NCBI GenBank assembly: GCA_003242085.1
Contig: QBML01000017.1
Span: forward strand, 49,030 to 113,029
Length of the DNA: 64,000 bases
From: Pseudanabaena frigida
Lineage (GTDB): Bacteria > Cyanobacteriota > Cyanobacteriia > Pseudanabaenales > Pseudanabaenaceae
Direction of reading: 5' to 3'
Shown here: positions 8,727-16,322 of the stretch, in pieces
How positions within the stretch are numbered: the first letter of the stretch is position 1
How the letters are laid out: each line of letters starts with the position of its first letter
The notes under the pieces: generated by a model
Database searches by the model: none
Told to the model about the DNA's origin: nothing
The model's input: the letters and a program-made list of their open reading frames with translations, nothing else
Made by a program: the position numbers and the translations under genes

Positions 8727-8803
8727 GCACCAAGATTCACACCCTAGTTGATGCCTTAGGAAATCCAATAGACTTTCACTTAAGTCAGGGTCAAGCTTGT
8801 GAC

Positions 8804-9112
8804 TTGGATGGGTCTGATGTGCTCATTGATAACTTGGTTGCTGATACTCTGCTTGCCGACAAGGGCTATGATGCTGATGAACGGGTAATTGAGAGACTAG
8901 AGAAACAGGGTAAAACGCCTGTGATTCCGCCCAAGCGTAATCGTACAACTCAACGGGAATATGACAAGCATCTGTACAAAGCTCGACATTTGATTGAAAA
9001 CTTTTTCGCTAAAATTAAGCAGTTTCGAGCAATTGCTACCCGTTACGATAAACGTGCAACGAATTTTCTCGGTGCTATTTATCTCACTGCTTCCGTTATC
9101 TGGCTTAATTGA
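8804..9112 (+). CDS. IS5-family transposase, C-terminal frame
   Basis: This frame is open well upstream of its first ATG and joins the N-terminal frame by a -1 shift near 8680. It supplies the second catalytic Asp in LADKGYDAD and the catalytic Glu in HLIENFFAKIKQFR, so the combined DDE triad is intact. A C-terminal RRR-like basic end is replaced by LTASVIWLN, normal for the group. It stops 8 bases before the last base of the right inverted repeat's CGCCC. Confidence 0.85.
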   Translation: MDGSDVLIDNLVADTLLADKGYDADERVIERLEKQGKTPVIPPKRNRTTQREYDKHLYKARHLIENFFAKIKQFRAIATRYDKRATNFLGAIYLTASVIWLN

Positions 9113-9131
9113 TGACACGCCCTAGCGATCG

Positions 9132-9217
9132 CTATAGAAGTTAAGACATAAAAGCCCAAAGAGAGTTGTGGCGCAGAGCGCCACAACTCTCTTTGGCTTT
9201 TTAGAAAGAGGTTGTAG
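9132..9217. repeat. Nested-palindrome repeat, family A-like copy
   Basis: It begins CTATAG, then has AAAAGCCCAAAGAGAGTTG and its complement around a GGCGCAGAGCGCC core (stem 9146-9202). The right outer end is poorly conserved. It starts 7 bases after the IS target site, so the IS landed between a family B and a family A element. Confidence 0.65.
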
Positions 9218-9257
9218 AATGTACTAACCAAGTACAGGTTTCTGTGAGGACAAATCT

Positions 9258-10151
9258 ATGACTCCACAGCCTTTAATCTCTCAATCTTTAACCCCTGAAG
9301 CGATTCCCAGTGGGATGCATAACGCTACTCCTGACATCCCCGAAATTGATTATCCTGACAGCGATGGTAATCCTATGTCTGACAATACCGAGCAATATCG
9401 CTGGATCGTAATCATCAAAGAAAATCTAGAGATTATGTATGCTGATGACCCAAATGTATTTGTGGCAGGGGATCTGGCTTGGTATCCTGTGCGCTATACC
9501 CAAAAGCGGGCTGCGCCTGATGTGATGGTTATATTTGGTAGACCCAAGGGTAGACGTGGTTCTTATAAGCAATGGTTAGAGGAAAATATTGCACCACAGG
9601 TGGCTTTTGAGATTTTGTCTCCCAGCAATAAAGACCGCCGAGGGATTGATTCTTTAGAAGAGAAGTTTGAGTTTTATCAAGAACATGGTATTAAGGAGTA
9701 CTACACCTACGATCCTGATGATTTTGTTTTAGAGGGTTGGCAACGATATGGCGATCGCCTAGTAAAAATCCCTTCCATGATGGATTGGGTCAGTCCGCTT
9801 TTAGGCATCAGATTTGATTGGGCGATCGGACAGGAACTAGTCTTATCGCGTCCCGATGGACAGAGATTTCTATCTTCAGTGGAGTTAGACCATCGCTTTC
9901 AGCAATCGAAGCTTCAGGTTTGGCAAGAACAACAACGTGCCGAACAAGAACGTAAACGCGCCGAATTTCAGCGTCAACGTGCCGAGCAGGAAAATTTGCG
10001 TGCCGAACAAGAAAGTCAACGTGCTGAGCAGGAAAAACTGCGTGCCGAGCAGGAAAGTCAACGTGCCGAGCAAGAAAAGCTGCGTGCCGATCGCCTTGCC
10101 GAACGTTTACGTGCTTTAGGTATCGATCCAGATAGTGCTGAGAACCTATAA
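9258..10151 (+). CDS. Uma2-family (DUF820) protein with coiled-coil tail
   Basis: This 297-residue protein carries the PD-(D/E)XK-like Uma2 domain at residues 50-200 (RAAPDVMVIFGRPKG, then APQVAFEILSPSNKD, and EYYTYDPDD). The tail, about residues 215-285, is built from RAEQE-x-x heptads and is a predicted coiled coil encoded by short DNA direct repeats. A GAGGA ribosome site lies 9 bases before ATG. Uma2 proteins are abundant in cyanobacteria and have no established function; a nuclease fold has been proposed. The repeated tail is prone to length change. Confidence 0.85.
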   Translation: MTPQPLISQSLTPEAIPSGMHNATPDIPEIDYPDSDGNPMSDNTEQYRWIVIIKENLEIMYADDPNVFVAGDLAWYPVRYTQKRAAPDVMVIFGRPKGRRGSYKQWLEENIAPQVAFEILSPSNKDRRGIDSLEEKFEFYQEHGIKEYYTYDPDDFVLEGWQRYGDRLVKIPSMMDWVSPLLGIRFDWAIGQELVLSRPDGQRFLSSVELDHRFQQSKLQVWQEQQRAEQERKRAEFQRQRAEQENLRAEQESQRAEQEKLRAEQESQRAEQEKLRADRLAERLRALGIDPDSAENL

Positions 10152-10259
10152 GGGTTCAGCATTTACGCTGCGATCGCTAAACGGCTCTCACAAAAAACTT
10201 TCCGCAAATGCAAATATCTTCTTCGTTCCTTGACAATAAATTAATCGTGACCTAAACCT

Positions 10260-10886
10260 ATGCCAACAGTTCTATCAATCACCGAAGCCAATCTATCCAT
10301 CAGCGATGTAGAAGCTCAGTTTGGACTGGTTCATACTAGCGATTCCCAGTTTTTTATAGAATGGTTCACCGATCTGCCTGTACTTACTCAAGAGGAAATA
10401 GCCGATTGCGATCGCATCAAAAGAAGTTACTTATACAATCGCTCTGAAGATATTAAAGAAAATGGAATCAACCTTTTAGTTGTATCACCGTTGCTTTATC
10501 TAGCAGGTTTTTTTGAGCCACCATACAAAGTTCGTGCAGAAGAAGCGATCGAGATTGCTGTGGAAGATGAAGGGATTGTCTATAGAGGTCGAATTGATGC
10601 CTTGGTTGTGCAAAAACATCTTTGGATTGTCTTGATAGATTCAAAGCGGCCTAAATTTAATTTCTTTGAAGCTGTTCCCCAAGCTTTAGCCTATATGATG
10701 GCAAGTCCAAATGGCGATCGCCCTTCCTATGCTTTGGCAACAAATGGCGATGGTTTTATATTTATCAAGCGCCAAGGACAACAGTACAGTTTTTCTAGTG
10801 ACTTTTCGATGTTTTCCCAGCCTCAAAATCATTTATACCAAGTTCTACAAATCCTCAAGCAGCTTGGTAATATCGCTTCTAGTTGA
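10260..10886 (+). CDS. HsdR N-terminal-like restriction-endonuclease-fold protein
   Basis: This 208-residue protein resembles the stand-alone HsdR-N-like proteins common in cyanobacteria. The candidate PD-(D/E)XK core is GRIDALVVQ followed by IVLIDSKRP, then an AVPQALAYM helix. There is no helicase domain and no partner hsdM or hsdS gene nearby, so it is not a functional type I restriction system. It may be a solitary nuclease. It follows the Uma2 gene by about 110 bases on the same strand. Confidence 0.65.
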   Translation: MPTVLSITEANLSISDVEAQFGLVHTSDSQFFIEWFTDLPVLTQEEIADCDRIKRSYLYNRSEDIKENGINLLVVSPLLYLAGFFEPPYKVRAEEAIEIAVEDEGIVYRGRIDALVVQKHLWIVLIDSKRPKFNFFEAVPQALAYMMASPNGDRPSYALATNGDGFIFIKRQGQQYSFSSDFSMFSQPQNHLYQVLQILKQLGNIASS

Positions 10887-11032
10887 ATAATGTTAAACAG
10901 ATAAGAAAATGATTTTTGGTATTTTTACGATCGCCAACAACATTCGGTAATGCTTCATCCCTACGATTTTTTATGTTTTCTTCTTTTTTAAGAATAAAAA
11001 ATATACAATTGTGATGCAGTCTTGGTGGTGGT

Positions 11033-14000
11033 GTGATGGCTTCACGATTCTATGCGCTGACTTGTGTTTTGGTATCTGGACTTTTGGGCATGGTGTGGCA
11101 ACCAGAGCTAACTTTTGTGGCTGCCCAAACTATTAAGGCCCAATCTACTGCGGCTATTAGTCTGGATAAGTTAGTTGGAGAATATGAAGTCATCATAAGT
11201 CCTCAAGCTTTGGCTGAAGCTGCAAAAGATGAGGGAGTGCGATCGGTTACGGGTAGATGGATAATTAAAGCTAATGGTACTTTTGAAGTTCTGCTGAAAG
11301 TAATTTCGACAAAAAATGAAGTTCAAGAAATTAGGACTTCTGGCAAGATTACGATTGAGAATGGCAAGGTAGCTTCTCAAGTCGAAATAGTTAATGGCGA
11401 AAAGCCAGAGCAAACTCCTCCTAAACAGTTTTATACTCTCTCATCTGATGGGAATGAGTTACAGGCTGATGGTCAACCTGTAAAGCTAGTCAGATATTTA
11501 TCGAAGAGTTCACCTCTTCGCTCATCACAATCAACGACAAATGAGTCCAAGTTTTCTCAAACGCTTAGCCTCGACAAAATAGCTGGAGAATATGAGGTTG
11601 TCTTAAGCCCTCAAGTTCTGGCTGATGCTGTAAAGGATGGAGTGCGATCGGTTACAGGTAAATGGATAATTAAAGCTAATGGTACTTTTGAAGCTTTGCT
11701 CAAAGCAGTTTCCACAAAGAATGAAGTTCAAGAAATTAGGACTACTGGTAAGGTTACTATTGAAAATGGCAAAGTAGCTGCTCAAGTCGAAACAGTTAAG
11801 GGTGAAAAGCCAGACAAAACTCCTCCTAAACAGTTTTATACTCTCTCATCTGATGGGAATGAATTACAGGCTGATGGTCAACCTGTAAAGCTAGTCAGAT
11901 ATTTATCGAATAGTTCACCTCTATCGAAATCAACGACAAAAGATCGTAAAGCTGAGGTAGATCGACTAATCCAGTTAGGAAATCAGCAATATAGCAAGAG
12001 TCAATATCGCGAGGCTTTTCAAGCATGGGAGCAAGCCTTACAAATTTATCGAGAAATTAAAGATCGCAAAGGTGAAGCATTATCAATCAATAATTTGGGT
12101 GCGGCATACAACAGTCTCGGACAGTACCAGAAATCAATTAATTTCTATCAGCAAGCTTTAGCCATCTTCAAGCAAGTCGGCGATCGCAAAGGTGAAGCAT
12201 TGTCAATCAATAATTTGGGTGCGGCATACAACAGTCTCGGACAGTACCAGAAAGCAATTGATTCCTATCAGCAAGCTTTAGCCATCTTCAAGCAAGTCGG
12301 CGATCGCAATAGTGAAGCAAGGTCGCTCAATAATTTGGGGCTTACATACAACTATCTCGGACAGTATCAGAAAGCAATTGATTTATATCAGCAATCCTTA
12401 GCGATCCAAAAGCAAATTGGAGATCGCAACGGTGAAGCATTATCAATCAATAATTTGGGACTTGCATACAACAATCTCGGAGAGTACGAGAAAGCGATTG
12501 ATTTATATCAGCAATCCTTAGCGATCAGAAAAGAGATCGGCGATCGCAATGGTGAAGCAAGGTCGCTCAATAATTTGGGTGCGGCATACAACAATCTTGG
12601 AGAGTACGAGAAAGCGATTGATCTATATCAGCAAGCTTTAGCCATCTTCAAGCAAGTCGGCGATCGCAATGGTGAAGCAAGGTCGCTCAATAATTTGGGT
12701 GCGGCATACAACAATCTTGGAGAGTACGAGAAAGCGATTGATCTATATCAGCAAGCTTTAGCCATCTTCAAGCAAGTCGGCGATCGCAATGGTGAAGCAA
12801 GGTCGCTCAATAATTTGGGTGCGGCATACAACTATCTCGGACAGTACCAGAAAGCAATTGATTTCTATCAGCAATCCTTAGTGATCCAAAAGCAAATTGG
12901 AGATCGCAATGGTGAAGCAACGTCACTCAATAATTTGGGACTTGCATACAACTATCTCGGACAGTATCAGAAAGCAATTGATTTCTATCAGCAATCCTTA
13001 GTAATCCAAAAGCAAATCGGTGATCGCAATGGTGAAGCAACGTCACTCAATAATTTGGGTGCGGCATACAACTATCTCGGACAGTATCAGAAAACGATTG
13101 ATTTCTATCAGCAATCCTTAGCGATTACAAAGCAAATCGGTGATCGCAATGGTGAGGCAAGGTCACTCAATAATTTGGGATTTGCTTTTAATAAACTTAG
13201 TCAACCTGAAATCTCGATTCTCTTTTATAAACAAGCTGTCAATAGATACGAAACTATTCGCAAAGACATCAAAAAACTTGGTAAAGAAGAACAGCAGTCC
13301 TACACCAACACCATCGCCAGTGGCTATCGCGCTCTTGCAGATCTTCTGATTAAGCAAGATAGAGTAATGGAAGCATTGCAAATCCTTGACCTGCTCAAAG
13401 TCCAAGAACTTGAAGACTATCTTAAAAATATAAAAGGGAACGATCGCACATCTCAAGGTATAAGACTTTTAGAACCTGAAAAGGCTATTAGCTCGCAGCT
13501 TTTAAATTTTAGCCTTGAGCAAACTCCTGAACTTAACCGCAAGTTAGCTAGCCAAATTCAGCAAATACCAAAATCGGAAATTAACAAAGTTCCTGAATAC
13601 CTGCAAAAAATCCCACAAGGAAGCGTGCTTATTTATCCATTAATCCTTAGCGACAGACTAGAAATCATTCTCTTTGCCCCTAATACCCTACCGATTCATC
13701 GCACCGTTCCTATCAAAAAAGAGGATTTAGAGGAACTAGCTCTGGTCATGCGTGTTTATCTGAGAGACCCCAAAAACTCAAACATCAAAGACTATAGCAA
13801 GCAACTTTACGATGTTTTAATCAAGCCTATCGAAGATGACTTCAAACAGACGAAAGCGACAACTATCCTCTACGCTCCAGATGGACAACTTCGCTATATC
13901 CCTCTTGCCGCACTCTACGATGGCAAACAATGGCTAGTTGAGAAATATCAAATTAGCAACCTCATTGCTTATAGCCTCAGTGACTTTAGTCCTAAGCCCA

Positions 14001-14611
14001 AAACTGCACCCAACATTCTCGCAGGTGCTTTTGGCGGCAAGAAAGGGGAAATTAAATTTGGACAAAATGGATTACCCGCTACGATTACCGAAGTTCGAGA
14101 GATCGCCAAATCATTACCCAACTCCACCACCCTCGAAGAAAATGCCTTTAGTCGTCAAGCTACAGAGACGCAGTTAAAACAACACAATATTCTCCATCTC
14201 GCCACCCATGCCGAATTTAACTCAGGTAGCCCCGATAACTCACGGATTTTCTTTGGTAACGGCGATATTCTCAAGTTGAATGAAATCACCGACCTGTCCC
14301 TGCAAAATATCGACCTGATTGTATTGAGTGCCTGTCAGACAGGTGTTGGCAAACTTGGTGATGGGGTAGAGATTTTAGGCTTTGGCTATCAAGTCCAAAA
14401 AGCAGGAGCAAAAACCGCGATCGCCTCACTTTGGAAAGTCGATGATGCTGGCACGCAAGCTCTCATGGATGCTTTTTATCAAACATTGCCACAAGGTAAT
14501 CTGACTATTGCTGAGGCTTTACAACAATCTCAGGTCAAGATGATTCGCTCATCTCAATACAATCATCCTGCGTTCTGGTCAGCCTTTTTTATCATTGGCA
14601 ATGGCTTGTAG
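11033..14611 (+). CDS. Secreted TPR-CHAT protease-like protein
   Basis: This 1192-residue protein starts at GTG 11033 or ATG 11036. It has a signal peptide (about residues 1-32, cleavage near VAAQ), then two 136-residue copies of an unnamed domain (starts at residues 44 and 180, both with GEYEV and KQFYTLSSDG). About ten 40-residue TPR units follow (residues 344-740), then a C-terminal CHAT domain. The caspase-like dyad is present: H1059 in HLATHAEF and C1101 in LSACQTG. CHAT proteins are clan CD cysteine peptidases, often used in protein-protein signalling or defence; the substrate is unknown. Two neighbouring TPR units are identical in DNA, showing recent expansion. Confidence 0.9.
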   Translation: MMASRFYALTCVLVSGLLGMVWQPELTFVAAQTIKAQSTAAISLDKLVGEYEVIISPQALAEAAKDEGVRSVTGRWIIKANGTFEVLLKVISTKNEVQEIRTSGKITIENGKVASQVEIVNGEKPEQTPPKQFYTLSSDGNELQADGQPVKLVRYLSKSSPLRSSQSTTNESKFSQTLSLDKIAGEYEVVLSPQVLADAVKDGVRSVTGKWIIKANGTFEALLKAVSTKNEVQEIRTTGKVTIENGKVAAQVETVKGEKPDKTPPKQFYTLSSDGNELQADGQPVKLVRYLSNSSPLSKSTTKDRKAEVDRLIQLGNQQYSKSQYREAFQAWEQALQIYREIKDRKGEALSINNLGAAYNSLGQYQKSINFYQQALAIFKQVGDRKGEALSINNLGAAYNSLGQYQKAIDSYQQALAIFKQVGDRNSEARSLNNLGLTYNYLGQYQKAIDLYQQSLAIQKQIGDRNGEALSINNLGLAYNNLGEYEKAIDLYQQSLAIRKEIGDRNGEARSLNNLGAAYNNLGEYEKAIDLYQQALAIFKQVGDRNGEARSLNNLGAAYNNLGEYEKAIDLYQQALAIFKQVGDRNGEARSLNNLGAAYNYLGQYQKAIDFYQQSLVIQKQIGDRNGEATSLNNLGLAYNYLGQYQKAIDFYQQSLVIQKQIGDRNGEATSLNNLGAAYNYLGQYQKTIDFYQQSLAITKQIGDRNGEARSLNNLGFAFNKLSQPEISILFYKQAVNRYETIRKDIKKLGKEEQQSYTNTIASGYRALADLLIKQDRVMEALQILDLLKVQELEDYLKNIKGNDRTSQGIRLLEPEKAISSQLLNFSLEQTPELNRKLASQIQQIPKSEINKVPEYLQKIPQGSVLIYPLILSDRLEIILFAPNTLPIHRTVPIKKEDLEELALVMRVYLRDPKNSNIKDYSKQLYDVLIKPIEDDFKQTKATTILYAPDGQLRYIPLAALYDGKQWLVEKYQISNLIAYSLSDFSPKPKTAPNILAGAFGGKKGEIKFGQNGLPATITEVREIAKSLPNSTTLEENAFSRQATETQLKQHNILHLATHAEFNSGSPDNSRIFFGNGDILKLNEITDLSLQNIDLIVLSACQTGVGKLGDGVEILGFGYQVQKAGAKTAIASLWKVDDAGTQALMDAFYQTLPQGNLTIAEALQQSQVKMIRSSQYNHPAFWSAFFIIGNGL
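12063..13182 (+). repeat. 120-bp tandem repeats encoding TPR units
   Basis: Ten starts of the pattern GATCGCAAnGGTGAAGCA fall exactly 120 bases apart from 12063 to 13143. The units at 12541-12660 and 12661-12780 are identical base for base. Most unit boundaries carry a GGCGATCGCAA or GGAGATCGCAA, that is, a HIP1 or HIP1-like core. These are coding TPR repeats. Confidence 0.95.
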
Positions 14612-14636
14612 CATCGTGTAGCGATCGCGACTTTCC

Positions 14637-14675
14637 ACAAAAAAGCACCGCAACCAGTCTGGTTATGGTGCTTTA
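14637..14675. terminator. Bidirectional terminator between CHAT and Rieske genes
   Basis: AAAGCACC ... CCAG/CTGG ... GGTGCTTT forms a stem with one bulge in the 95-base gap between convergent genes. Confidence 0.6.
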
Positions 14676-14706
14676 GGATTGGTTATTATTTATCGCCACA
14701 GAGATA

Positions 14707-15072
14707 TTAGGCATCAATAAACAAATCGCTGCCTTCTTGGGTGACAGTGAAACTTGCTACATCGGTGGGAGCTTTGCCCATAGCCATTATTTTCTTGGCA
14801 ACACCAGGCAAGGGAATACCAACAAAGGAATCTACCCATTCCACGTTTTTGCCAGTACAGATTTCAAACTTAGAACCATGAAAGGGGCAAGTAATGACAC
14901 CATTTTCAAACTTACCTTTTGCCAAGGGGAGTCCGAGGTGAGGACATTTATTGGCGATCGCACAATGCTTGTCACCGACTTTAGCGACGATGACAGATTG
15001 ACCATTGGCACTGGTTTTCAGGACTTTATCAGCACTGACATCGTTAGTAGTAGCAATTTTGACTTTAGCCAT
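14707..15072 (-). CDS. Rieske [2Fe-2S] ferredoxin-like protein
   Basis: This 121-residue soluble protein has a single Rieske cluster-binding domain: C43 and H45 in CPHLG, and C62 and H65 in CPFHG. No membrane anchor or oxygenase catalytic domain is present, so it is a stand-alone electron carrier, like the small Rieske ferredoxins of nitrite reductases and dioxygenases. No obvious partner gene is adjacent. Its start is well supported by the usual MAKVKIA N-terminus. Confidence 0.9.
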   Translation of the reverse strand: MAKVKIATTNDVSADKVLKTSANGQSVIVAKVGDKHCAIANKCPHLGLPLAKGKFENGVITCPFHGSKFEICTGKNVEWVDSFVGIPLPGVAKKIMAMGKAPTDVASFTVTQEGSDLFIDA

Positions 15073-15375
15073 AATGAAGGACTCCTATGATATGAAAGAT
15101 TTTTAAAGTTTTAGAAAATGACTACCAGATCATACAGGATCGGCCGTTTGTACAGTTGAGTTACAGCGCACAGGTTTCACTTTAGCGATGAGATGCTGAA
15201 CCCCGCACAGCATCTCATTTTTATTGGTTAGGCTCAAGCTGAGTGGTGATAGATATAAAAAATTTCTATCCAATAACCGTTAAGTAAAACTACTTAGTTG
15301 CGCTAATCTTAATTTAGTTTTGTAAAGTTACATTGCGTATTTTGTCTAAGCTCCATTAATTAAGTGCTATTTCTG
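15073..15375. other. Gene-free region with an isolated terminator-like hairpin
   Basis: This 303-base gap separates the divergent Rieske and SGNH genes and must contain both promoters. The only structure seen is the hairpin at 15188-15222. No ORF with coding character was found. Confidence 0.6.
15188..15222 (+). terminator. Isolated rho-independent terminator-like hairpin
   Basis: ATGAGATGCTG pairs perfectly with CAGCATCTCAT around a 9-base loop and runs into TTTTT on the plus strand. No plus-strand gene lies upstream: the Rieske gene points the other way. It could end a small RNA starting after 15075, or be a relic. The hairpin at 16081 shares the GATGAGATGC arm. Confidence 0.6.
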
Positions 15376-16086
15376 ATGACGACCTTAAATCTCCACAAAG
15401 CTTGCACCGTCTCTTCTCGACCGAGTCAACCTTTAAGAATTACAGCTTTTGGTGATAGCTTAATCTATGGCTACGGCGATCCCGTCAATGGTGGCTGGGT
15501 GGAGCAACTACGGCGGCGATGGATGGCATCAGAAGCAGGACATGTCATCTACAACTTAGGAGTACGTGGTGATACGGCATCACAGGTCAATCAACGCCTA
15601 GAACAGGAATTTATCTTACGCGGTGAACTCCGTAATAAACTCCCTGATTTAATCATTTTATCTGTTGGGGTGAATGACTCTCCACGAGTTGGCAAGCGGG
15701 ACAGTAATAAAAGCATGACGGATTGCGATCGCTTTACTTTAGAAATTGTCAATTTATTGGATAAGGCTCAAAGTCTCTGTCCCGTAATGTTTGTGGGCAT
15801 GGTTCCCGTTGATGAATCGAGAATGCCTTTTCATGACTGTTTGCACTTCAATCATGAGGATCAGTTTCGCTATAAAGAAATCACTAAATCAGCTTGTCAT
15901 GTGCGAGATATTCCCTATTTAGATCTATTCGATCTATGGCAAGAACGGGGACAAACTTGGATTAATGAGCACTTATCTGAAGATGGGATACATCCAAATC
16001 CCGAAGGTTATCATGCGATCTATCAAGATATTCTTCACTGGCAACCACTAATTCAATTGGAACAACTTACATCTATCCAAAGATGA
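15376..16086 (+). CDS. SGNH/GDSL-family hydrolase
   Basis: This 236-residue protein has the four SGNH blocks: catalytic Ser28 in FGDSLIYGYG, Gly in LGVRGDT, Asn in SVGVNDS, and the Asp/His pair in EDGIHPNPEGY. These enzymes hydrolyse esters of lipids or acetylated sugars. No signal peptide is seen, so it is likely cytoplasmic. The ATG at 15376 is preferred; an upstream GTG at 15364 would add four residues. A palindromic hairpin overlaps the stop codon. Confidence 0.85.
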   Translation: MTTLNLHKACTVSSRPSQPLRITAFGDSLIYGYGDPVNGGWVEQLRRRWMASEAGHVIYNLGVRGDTASQVNQRLEQEFILRGELRNKLPDLIILSVGVNDSPRVGKRDSNKSMTDCDRFTLEIVNLLDKAQSLCPVMFVGMVPVDESRMPFHDCLHFNHEDQFRYKEITKSACHVRDIPYLDLFDLWQERGQTWINEHLSEDGIHPNPEGYHAIYQDILHWQPLIQLEQLTSIQR

Positions 16087-16114
16087 GATGCCGCAATTTG
16101 CGCCGCATCTCATC
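16081..16114 (+). terminator. Hairpin overlapping the SGNH hydrolase stop codon
   Basis: AGATGAGATGC pairs with GCATCTCATCT around an internal CGC/GCG extension. No clear T-tract follows. Its arm sequence is shared with the hairpin at 15188 on the other side of the same gene. Confidence 0.5.
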
Positions 16115-16200
16115 TGCCTATTCTTAATGGAATTAATTTAGAGTTAGTGGCTGAGAAAATTTTGGGATGTTGAAGCTTGGATAGTTTAGGGATATAGCAT

Positions 16201-16320
16201 TCCTAAATTATTTGTAAGATTCAGAGCTTCGACGCTTCGGTAAGCTCAGCGTATCGCTTCTAGCAGCCAGCGTAGACCTTTGGCTGCTAGAAGTCGAAGC
16301 CTCATAAACTGCATCTAAAT
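16201..16320. repeat. Palindromic repeat, family B, copy 2
   Basis: It begins TCCTAAATTATTTG like copy 1 and carries the GCTTCGAC block and an inner stem (CTTCTAGCAGCCA with complement). It ends ATCTAAAT next to the helicase stop codon. At 120 bases it is longer than copy 1 and less symmetric. Confidence 0.65.
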
Positions 16321-16322
16321 TA

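Larger units (their letters stand above)
8286..9122 (+). mobile_element. IS5-type insertion sequence
   Basis: The element is 837 bases, bounded by inverted repeats reading GGGCGTGTCATCAATTA at the left end and its perfect complement at the right. It is flanked on both sides by TA inside a CTAG context, consistent with the short target duplication of the IS427-like part of the IS5 family. It encodes a DDE transposase split into two frames. Intact ends and matching flanks suggest a recent insertion. Confidence 0.9.

Noticed and set aside
9900..10130. Short direct repeats after the Uma2 domain, with a minus-strand open frame
   Set aside because: They encode RAEQE heptads of the coiled-coil tail on the plus strand; the minus-strand frame is a shadow.
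12063..13182. Regular 120-bp repeats that could be mistaken for a CRISPR-like array
   Set aside because: They are in frame and encode canonical TPR units; there are no spacers.
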